The notes below the pieces were generated by a model. That model was given only the letters and a program-made list of their open reading frames with translations. It was not told the DNA's origin and searched no databases. 64,000 nt of DNA from Vespa crabro (taxonomy: Eukaryota; Arthropoda; Insecta; Hymenoptera; Vespidae): positions 4,003,839 to 4,067,838 of the forward strand of contig NC_060960.1 of assembly GCF_910589235.1 (NCBI RefSeq), read 5' to 3'. Numbering within the stretch: position 1 is the stretch's first letter; each line of letters opens with the position of its first letter. Positions 12,884-24,037 of the stretch are shown here, piece by piece. The translations under genes were made by a program, and so were the position numbers.

Positions 12884-14387
12884 GCCATAAGATGCCTTTT
12901 TTAAAAAATTAGAGAACCAGTTACTGGTTATTTTTAAGATACAGTACGTAATATACACATAATAAAAAGAAAATATATTACATATATGCAACATTTTTAC
13001 TAATAACTTATGTTTACTATTGTGTTTAGGTGTGATCATTTATTTATTATGCATTTCATATTTCTCTATAACAAACTTCGTTAATTTAATTAATAAATTA
13101 GATATACAATCTAACATAAACTTTATAAAAATGTTCCTTTTATAAAAGCATCTATGGTCATAATAAAAAAATAAGAATACTACATATTCATATACATGTC
13201 TTTCTAATGACTTAAAATATAAATAATTAAGATGGATGAAGTTTGCCAAAATGACATAAATATTACTCAAGTGAAATTTAAAGATTTATAATTTTTCTAT
13301 TATTGAAATATAATTAAATATTACTAAATAAAATGGTCTCTTCTAATTATGTTGTCTACAGATTTTATTTTTAGGAATAATCTAAATATGTGCAATATTA
13401 TAGTTTATGTATATTATTCAATTGAAAAACTGCTGGAAATAGATCACACAAAACAAATTTAGAAAAAATAGATATCATAATTTTATTCTATTGTTTCTTA
13501 TAAAAAGTAATATTTTAAATGGATATTATTTAATTTGGATATTATTTAAAAAATTTCTCATACATAATCAAATAATACAAAAATTATATATTTAGTTTGG
13601 AGAAACCATACTAAAATTGAAGAGCTAGGTTTTATATATAAAATATTACTATAACATATCAGTCTCCAATATACATTTCTATAACAAGAATAAATATGTT
13701 AGTCAAATTTTCTAAGTAATCTATAAAAGATTGTAGAATAAGAAATAATTTTGCATTTAAGTCAAATATAATGAAAATTAAATAGATTAAGATTTTAAAT
13801 ATCTTAGTCTGTTACAAAATTTTCAAGTTTTATATTAAATGTGATTCTATATTAATATAACTTTATTTCTACATGCTCTATAAATGATATTGAATATTTA
13901 AATCAAAAATAAGTAACCTAAGTTAATTTCAAAATTTAATTTATTCTAATAAAAACGGCTAAAAATATATAGAATAAAATGTTTGTAAACCAACATTTGT
14001 ATGACATTTTTATAAATAACTAATAATCATTATAGTAACTGTAAACATTTCGTATAATATTGAGATATAAGTTGGTTATGTACAAAATTAATTTATTAAA
14101 CTGTATGATAAAAAAAATATACGGAATTATATCATTATAATGATATAATAAAAAAATATATACAAAAATTATTGTAATTATAAAATGTAAGTGATGCTTT
14201 TACCCTTCTTCACAAGATAAAAGAATAAATATATCTATGAAAAAGTGAACATCATACTGTTATATTTGATAATTATTATGTATAATGGTTATAATAATAA
14301 ATATATAATAATATAAAAAAACTGCACTTTTGCAATTGACTTTATATTATTTAGAAGTATTAATACAAAAAGTTATTGTCAACTATG
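12884..14387. other. Convergent 3' spacer between LRSAM1 and POLE3
   Basis: Very AT-rich sequence. It contains the LRSAM1 poly(A) signal at 12961-12966 and presumably the POLE3 3' UTR coming from the other side. I see no coding potential, RNA gene or ordered repeat apart from short AT palindromes (for example around 14130-14150). Confidence 0.5.
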
Positions 14388-14777
14388 TTATAAAGTTGTA
14401 ATTTCCTTTCCAGTATCTTCATCTTCAACTACTTCATCTTCGTCTTTTTTGATTTGTTTTTTCTTTGTTGTAGCATCTTTTTTTTCTTTTTGAGTTCTTT
14501 TAAAATTTTCTAAGGATTCTTGTAAAGGATCTACAAATTGATCAAAATCTATGTCTGCCATTGCCTGTATAACATCTGTGCCACTAATAGTTTTACGATT
14601 TGCTTTTTTGGCTATTATATTTGCTGACGATGTTAAATATAAAATAAAAATTGATGAAGCTTTAGCAATTGCAGTTCTTGCATCTTTTCCTATAGTAACT
14701 CCATCTGGTAAAGCTTCCTTTATAATTCTAGTAACAACTGCATTTGGAAGGTTTAAATCTTCTAATCGTTCAGCCAT
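14388..14777 (-). CDS. POLE3: DNA polymerase epsilon subunit 3 / CHRAC-14 histone-fold protein, 129 aa
   Basis: A single uninterrupted frame from ATG 14777 to TAA 14388. The first ~95 residues are a histone fold of the H2B/NF-YB type: the start MAERLEDLNLPNAVV, the helix IIKEALPDGVTIGKDART, and the segment KANRKTISGTDVIQAMADI are typical of POLE3/CHRAC-14/Dpb4. The tail is Lys-rich then acidic (KKDEDEVVEDEDTGKE), also usual for the family. Length fits (Drosophila CHRAC-14 about 128, human 147). It pairs with a second histone-fold subunit (POLE4 or CHRAC-16) and serves both DNA polymerase epsilon and the CHRAC/ACF chromatin remodelling complex in the nucleus. It is divergent from gamma-SNAP, about 0.9 kb away. 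Confidence 0.95.
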   Translation of the reverse strand: MAERLEDLNLPNAVVTRIIKEALPDGVTIGKDARTAIAKASSIFILYLTSSANIIAKKANRKTISGTDVIQAMADIDFDQFVDPLQESLENFKRTQKEKKDATTKKKQIKKDEDEVVEDEDTGKEITTL

Positions 14778-15708
14778 TTAATTATTTTGTGTAAAAGCCT
14801 AAGTAAAGAAAATAAAGAATAAGAAGCGAATAAGTTGAATGTATCAAAAAAATAATTCCTTATAAATGAAAATAATATAATAAAATAAGTATTATATAAT
14901 ATTTATTTTAATTATATAAATATAAAGTGTGTTTAGTGTTTATTTAATATTTTATCAATATATATTTACTTATATATATTATCAAACAAAATAATACACA
15001 GTTCGTATAGGTTATATATCATTACACATAGAAAAGTATAAATTTAAAGTAATATCTAAATGTTACATTTACCTTCAATATTTAATATTATATGTGTACA
15101 TGCACGTTTGTACTTCTTCCGAAATGTAATACTTCCAACGAAAAATAAGGTTTTACAATGCACTGCTTTACTGCTTTCCCGCTGTTTTCTGCTAAGGGCC
15201 ATCGTAGTAAACAATCACAAAAGTTCGATCATAATATCGAAACTAAAGAAAATGAAATAGAACGGATTATGAATGTATTATAGATACTCTATAATCCGCC
15301 GTCAGATGTCATTTATCAACTTATTTTGATTTATTGTCAAAACCAAAAAGAAATATATTTTGTAATTTATGATTATAAATATAATAATTAATTAAGTCAA
15401 TCGCAATTAACCTTTTATTTATATATCATATTTTTATTTACTGAGTTTGTAAATTGGACCAATAAAAACGATTACATTTGTGTCGGACAACGCCATCTTG
15501 CGTTGACAAATATATTAAGTACGAAAAAATCTTGTTTTACATTTATTCTAACTAAAAGATATCAATTTTAGGGAATTAAAAGAGTGCACAGTACCTTGAC
15601 AAGAAGTACCTGTCACAAGTAATATCGGAATCGAACACTGTTTTATTCCTTAACAAAAGGAATTGTCGAAGTGAAGATTAATTATCAACTGACATCATTT
15701 GGAGAAAA
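14778..15708. other. Divergent promoter region of POLE3 and gamma-SNAP
   Basis: Non-coding, AT-rich near POLE3. A possible 5' UTR of gamma-SNAP begins somewhere after about 15480. The 66-aa frame at 15060-15260 has no support as a gene. Confidence 0.4.
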
Positions 15709-17436
15709 ATGTCAAAGATCGAAGAAGGCAATGCTCACATACGGCAAGCCGAGAAAAGGTATTATTATTGAATATCGAAAGAAATAATGTGAAAAACTTA
15801 ATTTTCAACACGAAATAAAAAATTTTTGTTTTGCTATAATTGTTACAGTTTAAAAACTTCTTTATTAAAATGGAAGCCCGATTTCGATTTTGCTGCTGAT
15901 GAATATACACATGCAGGTAAAATAATTGATCACTTTTGCAAATGATGTGACTTAATAATATATATATATATTTTAAATCATTTTAGCTACTTGTTTTCGA
16001 ATTGCCAAATCATATCAACAATGTAGAGAGTGCTTGATGAAAGCTTCTGATTGTTACAAACAAAATAGAGCGTATCCTTTCATAAATCAATATTGTCGTA
16101 TTATGTATATATAGTAGCAAAATTAATTGATATTATTATATATTTAATTATATTTATTATCCTGAATTATATTATAGATGGTTTCATGCGGCAAAGTAAG
16201 TATTCATTATTATATGTATTAAATTGTTATTAACTATAAAGAAAAGTGTTAATATTATCTTGTGCTTGAAGTCATCAAGATATATTTTCAGGAGTATAGA
16301 ACAAACTTTAGTAATTTGCAAAGAAATGGGCAATCTTTCAGAAATACCAAAACTTGCACACAATTCTTGTTCTTTATATCAACAACATGGTTCACCTGAA
16401 TCAGGTGCTACAGTACTTGATAAGGCAGGAAAAATGGTAGAATCCACACAGCCAGAACAAGCTTTAGAATTGTTTAAGCGTGCAGCAGATATTTTGATGG
16501 TATAAATTACTTATTGTATAATATTAATATGAACTGTATAAAAAAATCTTTTTCGATTAAAGGGTGAAGATAGCCCAAGACAAGCAGCAGAATATATGAG
16601 CAAAGTAGGAAGGCTTTTGGTAAAACTTCAAATGTATGATCAAGCTGCAGATGCCATTCGCAGAGAAATAGGAATGCATCAACAAATAGATCATATACCA
16701 TCAGTAGGCCGTCTAGCAGTAGCGTTAGTATTAGTACAATTAGCACGTGGTGATCAAGTTGCAGCAGAAAAGGCATTTAAAGAATGGGGCAATTATTGTG
16801 ATGCACCTGAGGTATTTTTAAAAATAAATATCGTTTTATATAAAATGCTTTCTACTAATTATCTTTAATTAATTTTAACTAACATCATTAACTTATTAAA
16901 TAGGTTCAAACTTTGGAAATGCTTTTACAAGCATATGATAATGAAGATGCAGATGCAGCTAGATCTGCTCTAAACAGTCCTTTTATTAAACACATGGATG
17001 TTGAATATGCAAAACTTGCTCGAGGTTTACCTCTACCACAACAAGTATATGCTGTACCACCTGTAGGTATTAGAGCAAATGCAGCAGAATCATATGTATC
17101 ACCTAACGCTAACAAATTAACTGGACAAGCTACAATTGAAGCTGAAGTCAATCCCGTAAATATATATGATGAGCATATTTACATTTATAATTTTCTTTTA
17201 AATATGCATTAAAAATATATTTATGTTTATTTATTCAATAGAAAAATGATATTGCTGCTACTGTTGCTGCTGCTGCTGCTGGTGCTACTGCTGCTGCTGC
17301 TGCTACTACTATTTCTGTATCTAGTGATACAATGGAACAAATACCAGATAAAGTGGAAGATGAGATATCTAATACAACTCTACACAATTTGGATACTAAT
17401 GAAGATTCCGATGATTATGAGGGTGGATTGTGTTGA
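15709..17436 (+). CDS. NAPG: Gamma-soluble NSF attachment protein, 374 aa
   Basis: Eight exons: 15709-15758, 15849-15916, 15987-16071, 16178-16195, 16292-16499, 16563-16811, 16904-17155, 17242-17436 (1125 nt, all in frame). Landmarks of gamma-SNAP: LLKWKPDFDFAADEY near the N-terminus, the TPR-like helical repeats (ATCFRIAKSYQQCRECLMKA, WFHAAKSIEQ, SGATVLDKAGKMVE), SPFIKHMDVEYAKLARGL, and the C-terminus DDYEGGLC matching the vertebrate ending GGLC. SNAPs link NSF to SNARE complexes so that they can be disassembled after membrane fusion; gamma-SNAP acts in endosomal and mitochondrial-associated traffic. The protein is about 60 residues longer than the human one (312), because an Ala/Thr-rich, GCT-encoded stretch lies before the acidic tail. 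Exon 4 is only 18 nt. Intron 3 is U12-type (see findings). Confidence 0.95.
17255..17320 (+). repeat. In-frame GCT (polyalanine) repeat inside gamma-SNAP
   Basis: A GCT-rich trinucleotide run within the last exon encodes alternating Ala runs interrupted by Gly and Thr. It lies in the variable linker just before the acidic C-terminal tail. A run of this type tends to change length between alleles. Confidence 0.8.
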
Positions 17437-17699
17437 TTGCCTTCCTTATAAAATACACAATTCTTATTTAGAATTCCATATATATAGAATCTAATTTCAA
17501 GTATTATTTCTTACATTATTCCACTTAAATAATATACAATGTTAAAGAGGATATACGCAGGATGACGCTTGTAATATGAGAGTACAATCTTAAATGTATT
17601 GAAAATTATGATATATTCTCCAAGCCATATAGAAAATGGAACAGCAGTATATAGTTTTGTCATATATATATGCATATATTTATATATTTATATATATGC

Positions 17700-17730
<31 letters not shown>

Positions 17731-19444
17731 TGTATGTATGTTATTTATGCAGAAAGATTTAAACAGAAGTAATACCAATTTATGTCATATATATGATGTG
17801 CGTGCGTGTGCGTGTGTGTGTATTATCATACATGCTTTAAGCAAGAGTAAACTTATTATATTTGCAAGCAAACAAACTGCTTTATACTATAGACCAGAAT
17901 AGATTAACATATTATATAAAACTTACATGTATTTAAAATTGTTGAGGCCTTCTGTTAAATTTTTTGTAAGACATGAATTTTTCTGGGGAAAAATTTATTT
18001 GTAACATTAATTTATCAAATTGAGTTCTGTAAATATTATATTATACTACGTTATATACTATTATATACTACGTTATTATTGTTACTATAGCTTTGATCGT
18101 TTCTAGTGACATTCTTTATTATCATTTATATATATATATATATTAATATATAATATAAAAAGTGTCAACTATATTTATATAAGTTATTTTGCAGAATTAT
18201 AAATAAAGAAAATTATATTATTTGACACATTAACTCGTAGTCATATTTTCGCCTTAATGATTGCATAAAATTACAATTGGTTATTTATATAGCGTTAACA
18301 CATTAAAGCTTTTCATCATCCCTAGTTTTATAATGGTTTATGTCAACAATGGACTACAGATATATTTGATGAAATTTGAACAATTTTGATGAACAATTGA
18401 ATTTTAAAGTACTAATAGTTTACATTGCTAATAATAAATAACTAGATTGGATATAGTAGAATTCTATAAACAAATATGAAGTATATAAAATTGTAACTAA
18501 AATCAAGATTCTGTCAATTATTTGATCAAAAATAATAATTAGTGGATATATACTTATATATTATTATTTTTATAAAAATCAAAACATTAGTTTATTTCCA
18601 CACTATCTATGAAGTAAAACTCCCAGCGCTATTTTTTTCGTTGTTTCTTCTGTAGGACTAGTTTTCTTAATATTGTATTATTAATATTACAATAGAAATG
18701 ATATATAATATAATAATGAGAATAATTATAAAAAAAGAAATATATATATGTATATATATACTTAAATATTATATAAATTATTTACATCCTACATTATATA
18801 TGATAATGATAATTTCTAATAATTAAAGAAAAAATATATTTAAAAGAACAAACTACAATATAGCCAATTTACTTGCTGTTATACAAGAATCTCTGTCCTC
18901 TCTTGAGTATATTCCGCATGTTATTTCGCGTGATTGTTTTTCTTGCGAATTTTCAAGAAATCATATCTTCTCATAATAAACATTGAAGCTTTCTCTTTTT
19001 GAATATGTTAAATTAAAAAATGAGTACTTTTGATAATTTTACAATTGTTTAAACAATGTATGATATACACAGAATACAATAATCTAATATTTAAACAATA
19101 ATCTAGTTATTTAAACATCACATATCTCGTAAAATGCGTTAAATATAAAATAATTTCAATTTAATATTTCAATTGAGTTAAATCTTGTTCTTCAGATCGA
19201 TAAATACATTTAATATCAACAAAACCAAACAAACGTTTAATTAACTCTGATGCTATGTTACGTGCTAGAGGATTATAACCTACACAAGCTTATATGCAAT
19301 GAAAACACGTGGGAACAATGTTTCTCTAGTGCGTTTGTAGTTAATATTTGGCCATATTTGTCGCTGAAGTCTTATACGCTAAGGACAAAAGGCGGTGAAT
19401 AACCTTAATGTTTACATTTTATTAAAAATTTGTCGATTTCAAAT
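17437..19444. other. Gamma-SNAP 3' UTR, simple repeats, MCM10 upstream region
   Basis: The stretch holds a (TATG)n microsatellite at 17701-17741, a GT-rich run near 17801-17822, a (TA)n run near 18127-18142 and an AATAAA at 18202 that may end gamma-SNAP transcripts. Two short minus-strand open segments (about 18868-18966 and 19161-19279) are described among the findings. The last 120 bases are presumably the MCM10 promoter and 5' UTR. Confidence 0.4.
17701..17741. repeat. (TATG)n microsatellite
   Basis: About ten uninterrupted TATG units in the gamma-SNAP 3' region, preceded by irregular TA/CATA sequence. Confidence 0.9.
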
Positions 19445-21595
19445 ATGGATAGTGATAATGATTCTGATGGAGCTAATATTTTGAATGATCTTTTATCAAA
19501 CAGTGATATAGAAGAAAATGAATCTACAAAAACGAAAACTATTAAAGAAATGGACTATAATTTTTTGGATTCTATATCTAATAGTACATGTATTGACAAA
19601 GTAAATAATAGTAAGTGCAACACTAGTAATCAGAAGGCAAATAATAGTGAAAATATTGATGAACTTTTTGGTGACAATATTGATTCTTCAGATGATGAAG
19701 ACAAACGTTATTTTGAAAAACAAAAGTATTCTGAATATGGACGTAATGTAAAACTTTTATTAAAGAAAGATGAAGTAAAAAAGAAAGATATTTCTGCAAC
19801 ATATGAAAGAGATAGTAGATCACTTTCTGTTAAAAGTATTACATCGAACAATAATGTTAAAAATTTATCACCCGTGCAAAATAATGTGTACAGTGATCCT
19901 TTTTTTGGAATAAGAATTGTTAATCCACTTATATCTTCTAAACAAATGAGAGAACAAATGAACGGTAAATCAGCTATAACAATCTCAAAAATTAAAACAT
20001 GTATAGCATCAGGTACATTGTCTAATGATTGGGTAATAGCTGGAGTATTAATTAACAAATCACCTACTAAAACTTCACAAAAAGGCTCATCATATAGTAT
20101 ATGGAAAATTAGTGATTTATCTGAAAACATGACTACAGTTTCTATTTTTTTATTTAGTGCTGCTTATAAAACATTTTGGAAAACTACTCTTGGTACTGTA
20201 ATTGGTATTCTTAATCCAAATATTCTAGAATCTAAGGATTACATTGATCAGGCAACATTGTCTATTGATACTCCTCAAAAAATGTTGATCATTGGAAAAT
20301 CAAAAGATATGGGAAAATGCAAATCAACAAAGAAAAATGGAGAACCATGTACTTCTATTGTAAATATTAACCGATGTGAATTCTGTATATATCATGTCAA
20401 ACAAGAATATAAAAAATGTTCTAAACGAGCAGATTTAGGATCAAATAATAATAGTGTTCGTGGATTTTCATCAGATCTTCCTAAAAGTAAATCTCAACAA
20501 ACATCACGAATTTTTAATAGTAATGGTATGCAACCATTTGTTCCAATTCGTGCACAGGAAAGTGACAGATTACGTACACATGATCAAAAACGTTTAGCTC
20601 TTCTTTCTGAAACACATTATGATAGATCTAAATCTATTGAAAATAACAAAGAAATAAAAAAAGGAATCATTTCTGTAGAATTACAACATAATCAAACAGC
20701 AAAAGATTATGAAAGAATAAATAAATTAAAAGTTTGGAATAGTAATAAACAATTAAAAATGGAATTAGTACCATCATCTTCACAATCTACAAGTACTGGA
20801 AATAAAAATCTTATTATTACAGAAAATAAAGAAAAAAAAATGATAAATACAGGAATATCCTTATTATCAACGCCACGTTTAGGTATAGGTTGCAATAATG
20901 GTAAAATTGATTTTTCTCAACCTATTACTAAGAGACAAATTGATATTGCGAAAAGAAATGCTATTAAATGGGTTCAACAAAATGGTATAATTAAGCCTAA
21001 AGATCCAAATAAAATAAGTTTGGAAAAGAACGAAAAAAGGGGTACCAAACGTACAAGGGAAATTAATGAACACATAGAAGAAACACAAGAATCAAAAAAG
21101 TCTAATTTTTTACCAAATAATTTTAAGGAATTAATGGAAACTAAATCTATGCATGTAGATCTCATAGAAAAATCATATGAAGAAGAAAAAGAAAAATATT
21201 TCAATAAATTGGAAATGACGGAAAAAATGGAAAAAAAGATGTTATCAACCTTTAAAATAGAGTGCAAAGCTGTAATATGTTTAATATGTAAATACACTGC
21301 ATTTTCAAGTTCAGACTTTTGTAAAAAACAAAAACATCCAATTCGTGTAATAAATGCTATTAAGAGATTCTTTAAATGTTCAGATTGTGGTAACAGAACA
21401 ATTAGTCTTGAAAAACTACCTCTGCATAGTTGCACAAAATGTAACAGTTCAAACTGGTTACAAGCTGCAATGATGGATGAAAGAAAAACTAATATTATTA
21501 CAACAAATTTATCTTTGCGTGGTGGTGAAGAAAAGTTCTTAGGATCATCATTGACAAATGCTGATTTAAATCTCTTAGTCCCAAAAACAGATTAG
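19445..21595 (+). CDS. MCM10: Replication initiation factor MCM10, 716 aa, intronless
   Basis: One open frame. I take ATG 19445 (MDSDNDSDG) as the start; the frame opens slightly earlier but has no upstream ATG. MCM10 hallmarks in order: acidic N-terminus with a short helix; the block SDPFFGIRIVNPLISSKQM at about 155-175 that opens the OB-fold domain; the OB fold (DWVIAGVLINKS, SYSIWKISDL, FLFSAAYKTFWKTTLGTVIG); the CCCH zinc finger at about 292-320 (C..KNGEPCTS..NRCEFCIYH); a GIG..NG..DFSQP block near 480; and a C-terminal zinc ribbon domain at about 607-680 with several CxxC pairs (CLICKY, CSDCGN, CTKCNSSNW). MCM10 binds single-stranded DNA and the CMG helicase and is needed to start replication forks. 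AATAAA at 21744. Lack of introns is unusual beside its intron-rich neighbours. Confidence 0.95.
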   Translation: MDSDNDSDGANILNDLLSNSDIEENESTKTKTIKEMDYNFLDSISNSTCIDKVNNSKCNTSNQKANNSENIDELFGDNIDSSDDEDKRYFEKQKYSEYGRNVKLLLKKDEVKKKDISATYERDSRSLSVKSITSNNNVKNLSPVQNNVYSDPFFGIRIVNPLISSKQMREQMNGKSAITISKIKTCIASGTLSNDWVIAGVLINKSPTKTSQKGSSYSIWKISDLSENMTTVSIFLFSAAYKTFWKTTLGTVIGILNPNILESKDYIDQATLSIDTPQKMLIIGKSKDMGKCKSTKKNGEPCTSIVNINRCEFCIYHVKQEYKKCSKRADLGSNNNSVRGFSSDLPKSKSQQTSRIFNSNGMQPFVPIRAQESDRLRTHDQKRLALLSETHYDRSKSIENNKEIKKGIISVELQHNQTAKDYERINKLKVWNSNKQLKMELVPSSSQSTSTGNKNLIITENKEKKMINTGISLLSTPRLGIGCNNGKIDFSQPITKRQIDIAKRNAIKWVQQNGIIKPKDPNKISLEKNEKRGTKRTREINEHIEETQESKKSNFLPNNFKELMETKSMHVDLIEKSYEEEKEKYFNKLEMTEKMEKKMLSTFKIECKAVICLICKYTAFSSSDFCKKQKHPIRVINAIKRFFKCSDCGNRTISLEKLPLHSCTKCNSSNWLQAAMMDERKTNIITTNLSLRGGEEKFLGSSLTNADLNLLVPKTD

Positions 21596-22099
21596 TAAAT
21601 ATAAACTCTAAAAATTAAAAATAGTATCAATAGATGTATAGAAAAATTACAATATGTTTTTAACATTTTTATATACATATGTATTAAAATTCGATTTTTG
21701 GAAATATTTACATATTTTTTATATAATGACAAGATATATTCTAAATAAACATCAATATGAGTCAACTAGGATTTTTATTTTTTCATGACAATTGTATATA
21801 TTCATTTTCTACATACAAATGCAACATATCATAACCTAAATATATTAATTAAATTTGAGCTTTTTTAGTAATTTCATTCCATTATCACATTTACGGAATT
21901 TGTTACACTTAAATAAATATATTGCTAGGTTTAAAATAAATAATGCAAAAGACAAATATAGTATACTGTTACATAAATAATTATTTTTATGCTTTTAATT
22001 AAATCTTTTAAGATCATTAGATCATTGTGGTTTAAATTATTAGCCAATCAAATTACAGTCACTATTCATTCATTGTGTAACATAGTCTATGAAAATCAT

Positions 22100-22144
<45 letters not shown>

Positions 22145-22504
22145 GTTTAAGATTGTATTTTACTACTTATTATACTTATAAATGAACTTAAGTACCTACG
22201 TAAAACAAGTATTTTAATTTCTAAAAATTATTTATTAAATATATAAAAAAAATATAGTAACATATCATATATGTAAACATTTCTGGACAAATATATAAAT
22301 TATTTGCTAACTTTATATCAATCTACATTATACTTTTTCTATGACTATATCTCAAAAAAGAAAAAACTAGAATACATTTCTACCAACCAATATGTCATAA
22401 ACAACCCATAATTAAGAACCACGAGGATTTTTCTTGTGTATGCTTTTAAGGTTATGCCGCTTAATTTTGACGCATATATACCTTTCTATAATTAATGACA
22501 AGAA
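21596..22504. other. MCM10 3' UTR and NUP37 upstream spacer
   Basis: AT-rich, non-coding. It contains the poly(A) signal at 21744 and an AAT microsatellite. Nothing else is recognisable. Confidence 0.5.
22101..22144. repeat. (TAA)n microsatellite
   Basis: About 14 perfect TAA units between MCM10 and NUP37. Confidence 0.9.
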
Positions 22505-23790
22505 ATGGATGAAACATTGAGTACACCTCCTACAATTAAATTAAATTTATCAGGACAAATCTATTGTGTAGAGTTTTCTCCTTATGAATGGTCCCAACAA
22601 CTGATTTGTATTGGTTTGAAAGAAGAAGTCATAATTGGTACAATCAAATTTCAGGTAAATTTTGATGTAAAGTAAATAATTTTAATGTATTAAATGTTGT
22701 ATTATAACTTTGTGGGAGTATTTCTAACTTATATAAAATTATAATTCTTGATATATTAATAAAATCTATTATATAAAGTATATATTAATACATTTATTAA
22801 ATTTTGTAGGATGAAGATGATACTGTGGAAGATATAGCTTATAATTTAATAAGAACATTTCATCATGACACTAGACCAAATGCTATTGCATGGAGTCCAG
22901 AAACAACCTTAAGTGTTGTTCCTAAAATTCTTACATTTTGTGTTGCTGGTACAGATTTTAGAATACGAATGTATAATAGTAATTTAAATGATGTTAATAT
23001 ATATGAGGTAAATTTTCTTAGAAAACATAGTAATAATAATAATAATAAATCATATAATCAGGTTTTATAAAATAAATTATATTATTTAAGATTTTAGAAG
23101 GTCATATAGATTATATAAATTCAATTTCTTATGAACCTGAGGGTGAATTATTAGCATCAACATCTGATGATCATACTTGCAAGCTTTGGGCTGTTAAAGA
23201 AGATCAAAAATGTATTTCAACATTTCATTTAACATCACCTGGTATGAGTGTATGCTGGCATAGTGAAGAATCTGGAAAGTTGTTAGTTGCAGAAAAAAAT
23301 GGATTGATCCATATGTACAATGTCAGAAATCAACAAGCAATTATTTCACTTGATGCAGGAGTACTTCCTTTATCCTCTGCGGATTGGGGTTCTAATCCAT
23401 TAAAAGTTGTATCTTTAGCAGCTGGAGAATTACTCTTATGGGATGTATCTAGACCAAGGTAAGAGTTCAATTACATAATTTATTATCTCTTGATCATGTA
23501 ATCATAAATAATATAATAAAAAAATGTATGATTTTAGTCGACCATTAGAATCTGGGACACTTTATATAGAAGGTGGTTTGTTAATAAAATTCTCTCCTAC
23601 TTATGAACACATTGTAGCAAGTATTGGCAGACCTGATAATTTATTAAAAGTTAGTAACTTCAAGTTAAAACAAGTTATATTACATGGGAAAGTTAAAATT
23701 GTAGGAGGTTTGTCTTGGCATTATAAATATCCATATATTTGTGCAGGTAGTGATAGAGAACTTCATTTTTGGAAAATAAAAATTAACTAA
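22505..23790 (+). CDS. NUP37: Nucleoporin Nup37, WD40 protein, 322 aa
   Basis: Four exons: 22505-22654, 22810-23007, 23091-23458, 23538-23790 (969 nt, in frame). Human NUP37 has 326 residues and shares the blocks IRTFHH (vertebrate LRTFHH), AIAWSPET, a LEGH-type start of the next repeat, STSDDHTCKLW, HLTSPGMSVCWH, VAEKNG, LLLWDVSR, and GLSWH...GSDRELHFWK at the end. Nup37 is a beta-propeller of the Nup107-160 (Y) complex, the scaffold of the nuclear pore, and goes to kinetochores in mitosis in vertebrates. Exon 3 begins with ILEGH directly after an AG at 23090. AATAAA at 23864. Confidence 0.95.
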
Positions 23791-24037
23791 ATTTCAATTA
23801 AAGTATTATTTTTATATTTATATACATTTATATTATTACGTATTCTTTTAAGTAAAATATTGAAATAAATAAGTCAATAATATTTGTAAGAACTCACATA
23901 TTTATTTTTCAGATACATTTACAATATACATACTTCAAAATCCGATTTCTATTTTCCCTTTTATCTGCTTAGTATAGTTTATGCTAGTTATGAAATAGTT
24001 TTTATCTATATCTCATTAGATCTAATTGAGAATTTAG

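Noticed and set aside
14128..14152. AT-only palindrome around ATATCATTATAATGATAT
   Set aside because: Such palindromes are expected by chance in DNA that is over 75 percent AT.
19623..21435. Several antisense frames over MCM10
   Set aside because: Shadows of a long coding sequence with strong AT codon bias.
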